Assembly (NCBI GenBank): GCA_930367205.1
Contig: OV884011.1
Coordinates: 172,805,226 to 172,869,225, forward strand
Direction of reading: 5' to 3'
DNA length: 64,000 nt
Source of the DNA: Acanthosoma haemorrhoidale
Taxonomy: Eukaryota > Arthropoda > Insecta > Hemiptera > Acanthosomatidae
A program made the position numbers and the translations under genes. Position 1 is the first letter of the stretch. The number at the start of each line of letters is the position of its first letter. Shown piece after piece: positions 33,688-47,900 of the stretch. The notes under the pieces were generated by a model that did no database searches, was not told the DNA's origin, and was given only the letters and a program-made list of their open reading frames with translations.

Positions 33688-35562
33688 CTAACATAATGCG
33701 TCCATATCTAATCCCACCTAACTCGTTTTCGCGGGTCAACTAAGTCGAGGTATGTGCAGTTGTGCACATATCAGTTTTTATAAGAGGGTTTTATTCGTTT
33801 TGATAATTATTTATTGTTTTGACTTTCACTAATTAATTGCCTGTCTCTGCTCTGCTCAAAGATCAATCATATGATTTTATTTTTAGTAACTGAAGATGGC
33901 ATCTTACAGCTGTCGAAAACGTTTTAGTTATTACAAATATTGTGATGAGACTGAGGAGTCCATTTCAGAAAACTGTATGTTTTTTGTATTATGTATTAGG
34001 TAATAGGTAGTATGTATTAAGTAATTTTTATCTTAGTCATGCGACTTGAGTATGAAACCATTTACGGAATTATTTGGTCCGTATGTAAAGTCGTATTTAG
34101 TGAGAAAAATGACCTACACCACAGTTAAGAAGGAGGACTGAGTCAACTAAAATCTCTATGCCGTGACTAAACGCTACAGGAGCCAAGCCGTGGGACCGAT
34201 CCAACAGTTGAGAATAGAGTTGCCTCAAGTCAGCAATAATAGCCCAGCAGGGTAACCGCCATTCTACACATCACCAATCACTTCGGATTCACCACGGTTT
34301 TTGGCGGCTCATGTGGATTGAAACAAAAAAGTCCGGTCACTGGCCAGTGGTCAGTGGAGATAAGATGCCAACGCAGGGGATAGGGAATGAAAAATATTAA
34401 AATAAAAAAAAAAGTCTGGTTTAGGAATCACAGTTTGATGAATCGTTTTTACGGTAAAGTCTTACAGGAAATGTACACAATTATAAAGTGTAACAAAACC
34501 CCATGCCCATTATTTCAATTGTAATACGACTTAACTAATAAATTGCAGATTAGTCAGCAGATTAGCAGTTTTTAGTACTAACTGTAAAGTGCTGAATTAG
34601 GGCTTGCCTGGGAGACAGGAGAATGCATCCTCAAGTTCTGGTGTAAGTTCGAAATCTAAAATGAGAGACCGAAACGGCGCGGAAATATCAAAGAGATACT
34701 GTGAGTTATTGGCCATGTGTTAAAGGTTTTGTTGGGAGATTTTCTCGGGTGGAATTGGGTGAAAAATAGTTGACAAGTTTATTCATGGACAAGTCCCATT
34801 CCTATATTCTCCAAATGTCTAAATAAAGCAGTCGACATCAAACTCATCCTGAACCCAAACATTGATAAACTTGACAAAAACCAAATAACTCTTTTTCATC
34901 AACACAAGCAGATCTCCTAACAAAACCTTAAACTTATTATGAGATACCATAACGATTCGTTTACCATTGATCAGGGACCAGATCCCATTTCGTAGAGATC
35001 TGACCGTTTTAGCCTACAAAGGGAATAGTACTTCATTATCTCTCTTAGTTGCTGAACCAGACGGTGAGTCTACTGCCGTCAATAAATATAGTACGTGCTA
35101 TATGTTGGCAGTTTATAATTAGTACACATATTTATAGCAATTTTTTTTTTTATAGAATAACAGTCTTCTGCTAGTTGTCAGCCAGCATGACTATATCGAT
35201 TTCAATCTTCCGCATATTTTTAATGTTATTTGTTTTATTATATATTTACCAACATGCTTCCACCAGCAGTACACTTGTATCGCTACCACACTTAGTCAGG
35301 TTTAAATATACAAGATTATTTTTCACACTCAGTTTTAATTACACTTGTTTTATGCACGTAAGTAATACCACCAATGTGTGACATACGTACTGAAGTTGAG
35401 GCCTGTGGAACTCTATAAGTCAAAAATTACGTCAGGCCAAACTTCATAGTGCATTGCGGTAAATAATTCGTCGTGGGCCAAACAAACGTACAAATTAAAA
35501 TTAAACTATGTATTATAATAATAAAAAAATCATTATTTTCCAAGTAGATGACTATGGTTAAG
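33688..35562. other. no gene supported
   Basis: A 36-codon frame at 33896 (MASYSCRKRFSYYKYCDETE...) follows a TTTTAG tract and could be a small exon or chance. Nothing else recognised. Confidence 0.4.
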
Positions 35563-35671
35563 TAGGTTGTTGTGGCCACCTCTTGATTATAAATAATTAA
35601 AAGTAACCCACTTCTCGATCAGATCAGATCATATTTATCATTTTTTCCATATGTTTAATAAATTAGGCTTA

Positions 35672-35679
35672 TGACGTCA
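35672..35679 (+). promoter_or_regulatory. palindromic CRE (TGACGTCA) in solo LTR 2
   Basis: A perfect full CRE, the site bound by CREB/ATF bZIP factors, lies about 85 bp upstream of the TATA box. The same site sits in the matching position of solo LTR 3. Confidence 0.55.
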
Positions 35680-35756
35680 GTCGGAGAGTGGGGAGATAAG
35701 TAGTGGGGGAGTCAGTCGTAGGTGGGGAGTTATCCCCACCCTACTGGCTGGCCTCC

Positions 35757-35764
35757 TATATAAG
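35757..35764 (+). promoter_or_regulatory. TATA box of solo LTR 2
   Basis: TATATAAG, conserved in solo LTR 3 (62289-62296). It marks the probable pol II promoter of the LTR, about 190 bp from its start. Confidence 0.6.
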
Positions 35765-36366
35765 CTTGGGCCTCCCAGAAAATTGTCATAACGAATCAGA
35801 CAGTCACTTGGAACACTACTCCTCTCCTATCTCTCTGCACTGGCGCCTGCGACTCTACTCAAAACCATGGACTTCTCATTCAACTACCTCTGCATCTCTC
35901 TTTCCTAACCTCGCTATGTTGTAGTCCGGCGTTTGTCAGACCCACACCATCCTAGTGGGAATCTCTGCCTTCGTCTCGCTAAAACTGGCACCTCCTAGGT
36001 AAAGACCTCTCCCTCGCAGACGACGGTTTCCGTGGCCCTGCAAATTTTACCAGCAGGTCTCCCACGACAAGCCAGTCTGCCTCTCTCCGGTTCACACTCG
36101 CTTTTGGGGTCCGGACGGTTTTCACCTACCCTTAGATACCGAGCGTGAATTCGTAGTCATTCCAAGACCACATAAACTACCTATAACCTACCCTGTACCT
36201 CTTCTCCTGAACATAGTGCACTGTCGGGGCACATACCTATCAAAAAATGGTGTCAGATAGTAAAGCCGTCATGAAACGATTGTCCAGGTTATAAACTCAA
36301 ACAATCCTCACTTGTGACCAGGGCTAGATTGACCAGGCACCCCCCTCGTGACGACCCGACATAGGT

Positions 36367-39300
36367 AAATTTTCATCTCACTAGCAACAAATAAAAGGAT
36401 TCATTTATCTTGAAATCATAAAAAAAATTGAAAAATCCTTCAACTGTGGTACGAAGAATAATAGTCAAAATTCCCCTACGATGGTTCCCCCTACGGTTCT
36501 GGTATTCCGCTATTACCTACGGGAAGCGCCGATCCTGCTCCTTGGCGGCTGAGAGCATTATTTATGCGAGCCTATCTTCTACATAATGGATCCAGCAGAG
36601 AGGCCAGCTTCTAATGGACGCACGCGTGTGACATTATGGGCGATGCAGTGTCTTCCACACTTTCTAAAACCCTAATATTTCATATAGTGCGCCACGAGCA
36701 GCTAAAATATAGAGAGTCACCAACACCTTCAGCGCCCAGTAAAATATTTTGGAGGTTTTCACTTAAAGGGTAGAGCACGTCTGGTAGTTTTATAGTAGAA
36801 ATTTATTCTACAGTATTGACAGGATTCCAGTAAGATTATCAAATGACAATTCTAAGCACATACATAAATATTAAAAAAATGTTCGCCACCTAACATTTGT
36901 TACATTTTTCATTATATACATACAAATAAAAAAACACTTTATTGCACATTTGTTATTTATTATTGATTTTTTGCTCTAATAAAACATTTCCCATTAAATC
37001 CTAAATAAATTGCCGTTTAGCGGGGTTAGAAAAAGCTTGAAAGTTAATGAATCTGAATAAGTCCGCCTTTTTTTAACGCTAAATGTTTCTGATATACTAT
37101 CCGGTATTATATTTTAACCAAAAACTAATCTTCATATTTACAGGTATTGAAAAATATTCCAATCGATTGAATAATTTTACAAACATCGTAGAACATATTA
37201 TGTTGATACAGGAGTGCATAAAACTAATTCATGTTAATTGTTGTTTTTTCACTGTTTAATGTTCTTAACTAATTGTTTGTTTTTTAAAATATGTATTCTT
37301 ACGGTGATATTTTTTTGTGTTTTATACAACCTCATACAGATGGATAGATTAAGGAATACCACCCCCTGAAAAAAGTACACCCTCTCCCTTTAGGGCTGTC
37401 AAGAAGAAAACATACTAAATATTTATTATCACATGATGGCGCTGCGCATAAAGATATCCTGACATTTCTGAACCAGATAGATAATATATTCAAGAGCCTA
37501 AATATAGACTAGGTACAGTAATACTTAAAAATTTCCCGTTAAAAAATAACCGATTTCATTGTGTTTTTTTTCATGACAGTCCAACCTAACGATTTATCGA
37601 TCCGGTTAATAAATTATCAATGTCATTGCAGGCCTCTATATACTTACAGTATAACGCAATATTTGATATTTTAGATCGTGTAGTGAAATTGTGCTTATAA
37701 AATTTATTAGGTAAGGCTTTTGAAGAAAATCAAACCATTACCGTTGCCTATTTTGTTTTCTTTCACAATTTGCGATTTCGTTTTGTTTTTCATTCACGTT
37801 TCCTACGTCCATGTTTTCGAATAATTAAAAGGTAACAATTTGCTTGACACAAATCTACTTTAAGGAGATTAAAAATCTCAAAACGATACATATAGTCATT
37901 GTCACCCACAAAGACTGGCTAACTTCAATTATTATTATAATTTTTATGTTCAAGGAAATGATGATTTCAGTAAGCAACTCTATTTGTAAAATTGTTTTAA
38001 AATAAAGTGATTTTCTCATAATAAGGTGAATAAAGTGTATTAAATAATACACGTAAACGTAAATACACATAAAAGTTGGAGTAAACTGTTTTGTTTTGCA
38101 TTTTGAATACTACGGGGTTAATTATATAAGTTTAATTTCATGTTTTTGATTTGTTTATAAACTTTTCCCCAAGAGAAACTATTCGTTGCGAAACAGTTTG
38201 TTCTTGATTAAGAGGGAATGTACATGTAGACTTAAGGTGGTAATGACAATTTCTCTACGGTTTAAGTGACAAAAACATTTTTTTTCAATGATGCTTCTAG
38301 ATTTGATTCAATGAATTAAAATTAGATTGTTACCAGATTATACATTACTTTTACTGTACTGAGCGTGTCAAAGACTAATTCAGAGAAGAGCCACTAATGG
38401 AAAATAAGGTTAGACTTTACATTTTGGAAATTTGAGTCGTTAAGGGAGACATGAAGGTGGGGCAGGACGACAGAAGACTCCAGGGAGCGACAAAACTGAC
38501 TAAGAGCGTCGCCATTTAATTAGCCTAGCTTGAGAGCCACTTCGTCACCTACGAGGTCTCTATTGGCTCATTCGCTCTCTAATCAGGGCCGGGAGTGGTC
38601 TCACAGGGGACTACAATGCACCCATTGTAGAAGGGGATGATACCCCCGTGATCCTCCTCTCAATATTCCACCTGAAGCATTCCAGTGGATTGTGTAGGTA
38701 TTCTAGGGGAAGAATTTCAGCTCCTGGGTAGCATTAACTAATGTGTATATTAGCAGGGCCAGAAAGTATTAGTAATCTGCCTACTTTGATGTGGATGTGT
38801 ATGCAAGCACAGTTTCGGAAAAGTGCGCACCTTCCCTTCCACAAGACGGTCCTTCATTACCTGGCGCTATCATACCAGATCACATAGCGTTATAAGTTTT
38901 GCCCTGGTTTGCATTATAAAAATATCAGTTACAATCAATAACCCGTTCAGAAGATAATTGAAAACTAAAAAAAATTAAATTTGTTCAATTCTTCACTACA
39001 TCATAGAGACACGCCATGTGGACAAGAGACCCCAACCCGCACAGATCTTGGTTCTTCCACATTCAGGACTGGTCGCATTATTTTATTGGGTCGTGTATAT
39101 TTCTTAATACTTTCCCCTCACTGGAGCTCATCCTTAGGTTATATAAAATAATAAAGAGGCAATAGTGAATTCTAGCACCCCACATAAACTTCAGTAGAGT
39201 TATGTTACGGTGTGATTCAAGCATCCATCGTTTGTCATTGCATACATTTTTCTCTAACTTTGGATTTTGTTGTGATTGATGTACCAAAGACGCTCTTTTT

Positions 39301-40804
39301 ATTAGCATACGTAGTTAAGTAGACTTATGGAGGGTCACTGATACCAGAACCTTACACATAATCCACTAGTAGCGACATAGGTTAAATATAATAACCCTGA
39401 ATGTCATCGCAAACATTTATTTTTATTAAATACAGCCATGTGCCTCCACAGATTGCTTTTAAATGTCAAAAAGGTATCCTTAGTCAACGATTATAATTAC
39501 CATTAATTACTGGTATTAACAGGTTCTAATGATTAAAAAATACAAAGACATTATCAAATGGTATGGGCCAACCTAAGGTTTTCACCATAGTTGGTAAGTG
39601 ACACAGAGCTCTCACTCTTAAATTCAGATTTCATATTTGGATTCACTATTCTTTATTCAAGTAGCACCTCATTATTCCTCTCGAGACTGACTTGACCCCG
39701 AACATTCTCCAAGAATAAATTCTAGGCCAAGCCCACTTGACTCTGTGATAGATTGTTAGTTAGTTAAAAATGTAAAACGTTAAATAGTTATAAAGTTAAA
39801 TAGTCACAGCATTTCCATAATTGAGTTGAAATGCAAAAATACGATAGTCCTAACAACATCATCAAATTAATAAAACTAATATAGATGGACTGTAAAAATA
39901 CTTATCAATTAAAATGTTAATGACTCTAATGGACTTATTTAAAAGCCAATCTAAAGCAAATAAAAAAATATATGCGATAATCAGTCAAGAGTACGTAATT
40001 CTATAGATAACATTTTTGAATGTCAACCAAAGGGAATTTTTGTTTTTGAGTGCATAAAATAACTCTGAAATGAGCGCATTAAAAAAAAAAAAAAGCATTT
40101 ATGTGGCTCGCCAAAGATTCAAACGATGGCAGATTTCATACGTTTTCTGTACTTTTTTTTTTTTTATAATTGACTTGAATTTCCAACAATTTATGTTACA
40201 ATATCCCCTACAACCGATCCAATCAATAGCAATCAATAAGCGAATCCGCTCAGGTGGTAATCACAAAAAAGAGATATAACGAACCGCCATTAAGGTGTCT
40301 ATTAGCTTGGCCTGGAATTAGTTAGTTCGTGCACATACACACAAGGGAATGTTATTTGTCCAGCGGAACATGCTTTCAAAGCCCACAGGTGAAAAATTGA
40401 TTGGCCGAGCGGGTATTCAATCTTTCTCTAATAACGTGAACGCCACCCATCCACCGCCCTCCATATCGTAAATAACTGGCTGCAGCCCGCCCTAACCCAG
40501 TGCCACCTTTATTAACCATAGTCCTTTGACAGACACTTCGCGCCGGGGGGGGGGGGGTCCTCCTACGCATCATTCATCCAATAAGTACAGGGAATGTTTT
40601 TATTTATTTTATTAAAACAAACAGTACTCTACTACTAAGCTCTTAGCAGTCATTCCTTTCTTCAGTCACAATCCATGGAGATCCGGGTGTGTCATTGTGA
40701 GTCCTACATTTATGCAAGAGACATGTGATGCGCCTAACAGATCTCATCTAATTTAAGTAAGGCATAATAAATAGAGCTATCTCTATAAAATATAATACAA
40801 TTTT
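36367..40804. other. no gene seen
   Basis: About 4.4 kb without recognised coding sequence or repeats. A less AT-rich patch lies at about 38445-38700. Frames at 37855-38070, 39078-39308 and 40070-40279 have AT-driven composition. Confidence 0.45.
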
Positions 40805-40815
40805 ATGAATCAATT

Positions 40816-40995
40816 TTTTTTTTTTTTTTTTTTCTTAGCTCTCTAATTATAAGATTAAGGATGAAGGGAAAATAAAGGGATATTTGGGTTGAGCGGATCC
40901 TTGTACTAGGAGTACCTGCTTGAAAGTGGTGTGAGGGAATTAAGGAGTGTGGGAAGCCTCGGTAGAGGTTGATAGTACGGTACAGTGGTGGCTGC
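40816..40995 (-). mobile_element. LINE-1 copy B, 3' end only, with ~11-bp TSD
   Basis: A 180-bp, severely 5'-truncated insertion. On the minus strand it runs from CACCACTGTACCGTAC through GGCTTCCCACACTCCTTAAT, the hairpin GTACT-CCT-AGTAC (plus strand 40903-40915) and GAGAGCTAAG into a poly(A) of 15 or more. It is flanked by ATGAATCAATT (40805-40815) and ATAAATCAATT (40996-41006), a TSD with one mismatch. It contains no coding sequence. Confidence 0.8.
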
Positions 40996-41366
40996 ATAAA
41001 TCAATTGTAGTAATTTCTTTGCTAAAGCTTGAATGGCAGTAAATGTGTTAAAACGTTTTTTGCGAGAACGGTCGATGAAAATAAATGTGAGGTTTTCATC
41101 AAGTTTCGACATACTATGGATGTAGAACCGCCAAATACACGCACCCACAATATTTTTACATTTATTTAATGCATTATGTTTCATAATTTTCTGAACATCT
41201 TATGTCATATTAGCATTTTATTTTACAATTCATCTTTTGACTCTTGTAGCTCTTTTGGCCAATCACGGAAACCCTGTTAGGAACGTTGTCAAGCAGACCC
41301 TTTCCCGGCCATGCGTTGAAAAATCAATCCGAGGTGAATTTCTTGTAACTAGTTTCTCAAAAATAA

Positions 41367-41980
41367 CTTTTTATTTTAAAAAAATGCCCTTTCTCAAACA
41401 TATTTAAAAAAAAATTATATTTATAAATGTTTTTCACTATTTAGTTGACTTCTGTTTTGTATAAATTATATCTGAATGTAATAATATGAATAGATATACG
41501 TTAAAAATTCGATTTATGTAATATTAAAAAAAATATTGTTATTTTTATATCTTAGAATTCCTGTTCAGTGACTGTCCCTCATAGTTCCTGAAATATGAGG
41601 GAAAATCTCCCTTCCATTTGGCTCGGCAAAATACAAAGAAAACATTTTTTTTTAAATATCTGATTACATTTTTAATATAACGAAAAATGCGAGGTTTATA
41701 AGCAACAATGCTTCCCACAAATGAATGATTTACTTTACGCACTAAAGACTCCGCCCTGGTCAGATAATCACAGGTACTATGAAGGACAGTCGCTGAACAG
41801 GAATTCTAAGATAAAAAAATAACAATATTTTTTTTAAATGTATTTTCACATGATAGAATCTAAACAAGCGCACTCGTATATCTATTCATATTATAACATT
41901 CAGAAATAATTTATACAAAAAAAAAAGTCAACTAAATAGTGAAAAACATTCATAAATATAATTTTTTTAAAAATAAAAAA
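41367..41980. mobile_element. foldback element with ~210-220-bp inverted arms
   Basis: The left arm (41367-41590) and right arm (41771-41980) are inverted copies. Shared blocks include TTTTTCACTATTTAGTTGAC, TAATATGAATAGATATACG, AAAAAAATATTGTTATTTTT and CTTAGAATTCCTGTTCAG. The arms differ by point changes, a short extra segment in the left arm near 41385-41410 and a small unrelated patch near 41500-41520. The inner 180 bp is unique and carries a minus frame at 41545-41742 that is mostly arm sequence. No clear TSD found. It fits a MITE/foldback transposon or an inverted duplication whose transcript would form a long hairpin. Confidence 0.8.
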
Positions 41981-44900
41981 TCAGTAATGAACAATGCCTG
42001 CGTGAGCTGCTGAAAGCGCTAGTTCGTATAATAAATTGTTCATTTATGGCAAATATTGTCGTTAGTGAATATTTACATAACCCACAACATGCACACATAT
42101 CCTAACAAGTTGTGAGGCAAATTTCCACAGCCATCATATCTGTATTTATACGATGTTTGGTTTTTGTGAATGGGGGAGCTTTGTTTTTAGAAATATCAAG
42201 GTAGTTGATTTATACCAACACGGATACTTACATATTGTTATATTTATGATATATTATATGAAGTTGATATATTGCAGTCAGAAAATAGGTGACGCATGAA
42301 CAATGCAAGCTTGTCACCGGTTCAAATACAAGGAGAACAAGTAAAAAGTACCTAGTTCCTTGAGAGAGTCTTCTTTGAATTAATTTCAAATAAAATTAGC
42401 AGGACGGGCTTTAACAAGAAAACTTTACCAGCTAATAAGAAGATAATTAAGAGAGGAGGCGATGTACACCTGACTGGAGGAATCCTCCCTTTGATGGTGT
42501 TTCATGTTCCCTCTTGCCCCTCCCGATGGCCTTTTTCCCTTTAACTGGGAATAATATCCCCTCCCATCCCCCCGACAACTTCTTACTCAAAAACATCCTC
42601 ATCCCATCCCGGAGTATAATCAGGCCGGTGGTTTGGAATTTTCAATGAGGCACTTATAGCGCGCTTCAAAATTAGTTATCAAAACAGCGCGGCTTTTAAC
42701 AAACAATACTTAGTGACTAAACAAGAAATTCAAGACAATAATTTAAACAAAGCCGACGAAGCGATGTTTAAAGTTTTTTATCAGACTGATAAAAAACTGT
42801 TAAAGGGAAATTTCTGTGAGTACTTTTTAATGAGAAAATTTCAAAATAAATGAACAATAACAAGAAATGTTTGGATTATAGTTTAGTGATAACAACTAAG
42901 GAAGAATTTCTTGCTTCGCCTGAAAAGCATATCATGTAACAAGTCAAATATGAAGGTATGTAGTGGAAAACAAACATTATTCAAAGTACTGATTAATCAA
43001 TAAGTTAATAACGATATAAATTCCTTTAGTTCATCAGCTTGATACACGCTCCACACTGCTAGTTATTATTAGTTATACGATCCAACTTGATCTCCAAAAA
43101 AGTAATGATTACATTATTTTCTAAGATTAATTTCTACCAAGCGATCCAGAGCAAACAATTTTTGTTTTCGATTAATAGTTCCTTAACTGAATGCAAAAGC
43201 TAAGAGTTTACATAGGCTAGATATTTTTTTATTCTTCCCTAGCCAAGACTTGGCCGTCGAAATAGGGTGTGTTGGAACTTCTATACAACCTTATACACAA
43301 GATGGACATGAGGTTTATGTAAGCTCTGAATCTTGGGATGTCTTATGTGGTATGATGCTTATACTAAAACCGTGCTGTTGAAAAAAACATTGATTCAAGT
43401 TTTGAAACCTTCAGGAGAGACGCTACCATAACCTGTGCGACCAGAGGTCCACAATACTTCCATTGATATCTGATATGTCATAGATTAAGTGGCTGACTCC
43501 ACGAGGAAAACCAATAAGTCTAGTTCAGACTATCCCGAATAATATTTATTACATAATTCAATCGAATAATTGTTTTAAATAGCAAAATAACATAAAATGC
43601 TTACACACCCGTTCTTTGCTCTTAAACGTGAGTTACAACCTAATATTTGTTTTTATATAAATTTTTTTAAAATTTCGTAATTGACTAAAGACGAGTTATC
43701 CGACAATAAGTCTCTATCAGTCCACCAATTGGGAAATGGTGGCCGATACACTTAACACCCTCCTCTTACAGGGCTAGTGGGGGAGTGAGGTAATCAACTC
43801 GCTATGATTTATAGGACCACTAATAACTTACGGTTATCGGAATTGGTGAGCCATTGGAGCTAGTGAGAGGGGAGTGTGCACTGTTGGGTCATTGCTTGGA
43901 TTGTCTGGTCTCTGAGTCAGCCGACTATGAAACAGTAATGGTCTCCCTCGTCTGATATATCTCGTCTCGGCTACTGATGATGATTTGTCAGCCCTAAGCA
44001 CTAGATCAATTATTCACTTCAACTGGAGCTACCCTATCGTAAGTAACTGGACTGGATCTAAGCAACGAGGAAGCGAGAAACTATCTATTTTTTTGTCTTG
44101 AAGAGAGTTAAAGTACTAGGATCATTCATGTCCTCATTACAAAAGATGAATGATTATTTGCAGATACACAACTCAAAATTTATTAATTGACTTCCGACAT
44201 TGATTCTTTCTTTTTGTTGTCCCTAGGATAAATCCACGATGTTTGATGGCTTAACCACTATTTGCTCCTAGTCACTTCACTGTGTAAGCTCACATTCGGT
44301 TGCCACTCTTTTGCCCATCACGTTAGCCAGGGCGTCACCGTTGATACCAGATTACTCTCGAAGCCATAATAAAAGAACCTCTAGAGAGAGAGGATCTCAT
44401 AGACAAATGGACTCACGGAGAATAATTTCATATTTATTTCAGAGTGGAGGTCGAATCGGAACAGATGAATAAATGTGTTAGTTACAGTATATTGTTTCAA
44501 CAGTACAAATTTCCTTGAGTTTGAGGAAACATAAACTCGATTTAACTGCAGTAAGCACTATTGAACATCAACTTTGTGAGTTGTTTATCTGTAGGCTAAG
44601 GACATTTTCAAGGCAGGGTGGTGATCATGGAAGCAGGTAACTCTTTGAGGACATTAGGTAATTTACTTTTTTCTTTAATCACATTTAACTTTAAATCACA
44701 CACAAATAAATAAAAAGGCGTCTCTTTTAAAACCCCTTTCAAAAGAAATCCTTTTGAATGTCAGACATAAATATTGATAAGTAAGAAAGTTTCCCCTTTC
44801 ATTTGAATCGGCTAAGTTGAAAAAGTACCTCGAAAACAATATTATAAATTATCAAAACGTCAAATGGATATTAATGGAAACCCTGCATCACTGAATAATG

Positions 44901-47900
44901 ATAAATAATAGGTCTCATTAACTGAATTTTTTTATCATATCATAAATGGCTTCATAGAGAGAGAGACATAGAAGCGAACAAAGCATTAAAAAAAATGGAA
45001 AAGTGATTAATTGGAATAGCTGATTGAACTGACTGCCGTTGGCAGCTGAGATTCAATAGAAACAAAGGAATAGTGATTAATATTTAATAAGGCCAAGGAT
45101 GATAACGACCAAAAGCGATAAAGGAATGTAACAAGCACATGCAAAAATACCAGAGAAACAAAATGTTAATACCGCAGGTAGTAAAGATTTTGATGAAATA
45201 ATTTATGTTTCTCGAGGTAAGGGGTGGGGACTGCAAACGACTTAGCTATAAAAAAACAAAAAAAACAACAAAAAGCTTTATATAACTTGGTATCTGCTTT
45301 GCTGTATAAACAAGTAATTTTTTATGGTAAGCTATATATCTCGCTCTTTCAAATCCATTATGTTATAATTAAAAATTTATAACTAGAATGCTGTTGTAAA
45401 ATATTGCGAATCATTTTTTTCTATCTCCAAAGACTTAATTCAAACCTTCCGACTACATCTCGCAGTTTTTAACTGCTCATAATAAGTACGTAAAGTCGTA
45501 ATATTCCGGTTTCTGTGGCATTCCTCATTATTATTAGCAATAGAATAATTTGCATCAACCATTTTGCCATTCATACAATGTAAGGGATATTTATATCGAT
45601 ACCCAACTCACAAAGTCCAAGAACGTATAAAGTCTTTCTTAAAATTTGGGACACATCCACTTGATAAAGAAGCAGGAGAGCAAGAGCATAATAGCCTTAT
45701 AAAAATATTCATGAATACAAAGCCACCTCAAATGCTTTCTGTTTATATCGTCTTAAGAACTTCTTAATTTAGAGTTTAATTTCATTAAGAAATTGCTGTC
45801 TTTATTGTGTCTTCAAACACATCTGAAAACTGAACTGTCAATATTAAATAGATTTTGAGCTTTGTGAAATAATAAAAGTCATAGAGTAGCAGGGTGCTTA
45901 AGTAAAGCGTATGACTTTTAAAGTTCACTAAATCCTATTTGTAATGTTTATCTGGGGATTATAGCATTCATATCGACAACTATTTGTTACTTTCTATACA
46001 TACAAAAAAACTCTATTCAAGAGCCATAGGGATATGAATAATAAGGATGTACAAATGAAACTTTCGCGAACTAAAAAAGAAACAATATATCAAATAAAAT
46101 AATAATAAAAAAAGTGAATGGTATTTATCAAATTAAAAAATATCATCCGAGAGTTATTGCATTCAAAAATGTGCAGAACAAAATTAAATAATAAAACAAA
46201 TAAATAAATAAAAATAGGGGAAAAATAATAATAACAGTAAAATTGAATAAATATCGGTTGTTTCTTTTGAACAAGGTTACCAACAGAAAAGATGAACGAT
46301 CGTACTTTTATGTAGTCAAAATAATAATATAACAATATAATCCTTGTTGATGCCTTTCTGAGGGATAATGAATTGTTGGAAGATGAAATATGGCGGATAT
46401 TAAGAGGGAGAGAACTCCAGATAGTGGTGGGTGAACAAAAAAGATATTTTATTTACTGATATTCTGAGTTTTTCTCTATTTAACTTTACTGTTGATAAAC
46501 CAATTACTACCTTGTGAAGAACTTCAGACTTCTATCGATCATTCTAGAAACTAAACCTTTGCAGTCAGTTATGGCCCGAGAGAGCATTAAGGAGTTGTAT
46601 GGATGTTTAACAGGCAGCCGCCTCAGCAGATATGAGAAGGACACCTTAGGGTGGTGAAGAATAAGAGTGGAGGCTAGGGGTGGGTGAGGGCGGCAGGGGC
46701 GTATTAATTCTGCCCTGCGCCTCTTGCCCTCGGATGATGGGCATTTTCCGCTATTATGGATTCATACCGCACCACCAACCGCCAAACCCTAATATCCAGT
46801 TCAATTCCACGACAACTCATTAGAATTTCTGATCTTTACAAGCCGACTTCATTTTTTCCCAATCCCTCCATTCTCCGGCTCTCCTCCTCCTGCCCGCCTT
46901 CACGGGGCATGGCCTCCTTTGCCGGGAAAAAAAATAAAAAAGAATGAAAGCGAGAAAAACGACTATTATTATTACCGTCGATGGATGGAAATTATACGTT
47001 TTGAATATAAAAATGCTTTCTTTGTCAGCGAAGCTGATTTAAATAATAAATGCGGGCAATTATATCATTTAAGAGTAGAAATGCTTTTAAAAACCCTAAT
47101 TTATATCATAACCAAGAGTATAATTATAAAAAAGTTATAATTTAAATTTACTTTTTCACTATACACTTTCCATAAAATAACCCATTTATCCAAATTTACG
47201 TTAAATGTCTTTATCAGATAAATTTCTTTAATTTAGGATGAGAGATGGAATAAACAAAAAAGTTTCGATTTGTAGAGGCATAATGTAGAGACTGAGAAAG
47301 GGGTTTTAAATAAAACATTAGCAGCCCACAAACGTCACCCACCAAACGTGTAACTGATAATCTGATAATAATCTGAAAAAGAAGCCCTGCCAAGTGACAA
47401 GGGTTTGGATTACATAAATAGAAGTTGCATAAAAACAAGATAAGTATATCATGCAAATAACTAAAATACTTTTGGTGCCTAAGGCTTCAATATCTCTCAT
47501 TTTTGAAAGAGGTTACAATAATAGTCAGGAGTCACTAGTTAATTTCACTACAACAGAACATGAATACGATGCGACACTTCTTAATACCCAAGATCTTAGG
47601 CAGTATGACAACAAATTGAATAAGTAACAGCAGTTAGAAAATAAACACGTGCACCAAATAATACAATTTACTGATAATTTACTTGAATATTCAAAAAAAA
47701 AATTGTTGAAGGTTTTTATTAGGTTTCTCCATTATTGGAGTAAAATCTTCCTAGCTCAATTAAATAGACCAAACCCTAATTAAAAGTATGTAAATAATGC
47801 AGGTATATATAGTTTTAAGACGTCGAAATTCTCAAATAATTTAAAAATTACTTTTTATGAGATATTTATTATTCACGATGCTGAAAGATGAATTGCAGTA

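Larger units (their letters stand above)
35568..36361 (+). mobile_element. solo LTR 2 (794 bp) with perfect 5-bp TSD
   Basis: It starts TGTTGTGGCCACC and ends GACGACCCGACA, with TAGGT directly on both sides (35563-35567 and 36362-36366). It aligns with solo LTR 3 from the first base through CACTGTCGGGGCACA near 36232, including the promoter region, a CRE, a TATA box and the pyrimidine-rich 5' transcript region. Its last ~165 bp match solo LTR 1. Short frames inside (for example 35703-35924) are not conserved between copies. Confidence 0.85.

Noticed and set aside
33896..33990. Hammerhead-like TGATGAGACT...GAAA
   Set aside because: The core needs CTGATGA (here GTGATGA), stem II is short, and six extra bases precede GAAA.
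36243..36260. TGGTGTCAGAT as a primer-binding site after the LTR
   Set aside because: The block lies inside the repeat as defined by TAGGT duplications and is shared with LTR 1 inside its own duplications.
42310..42330. B-box-like GGTTCAAATAC
   Set aside because: No A box upstream at tRNA spacing.
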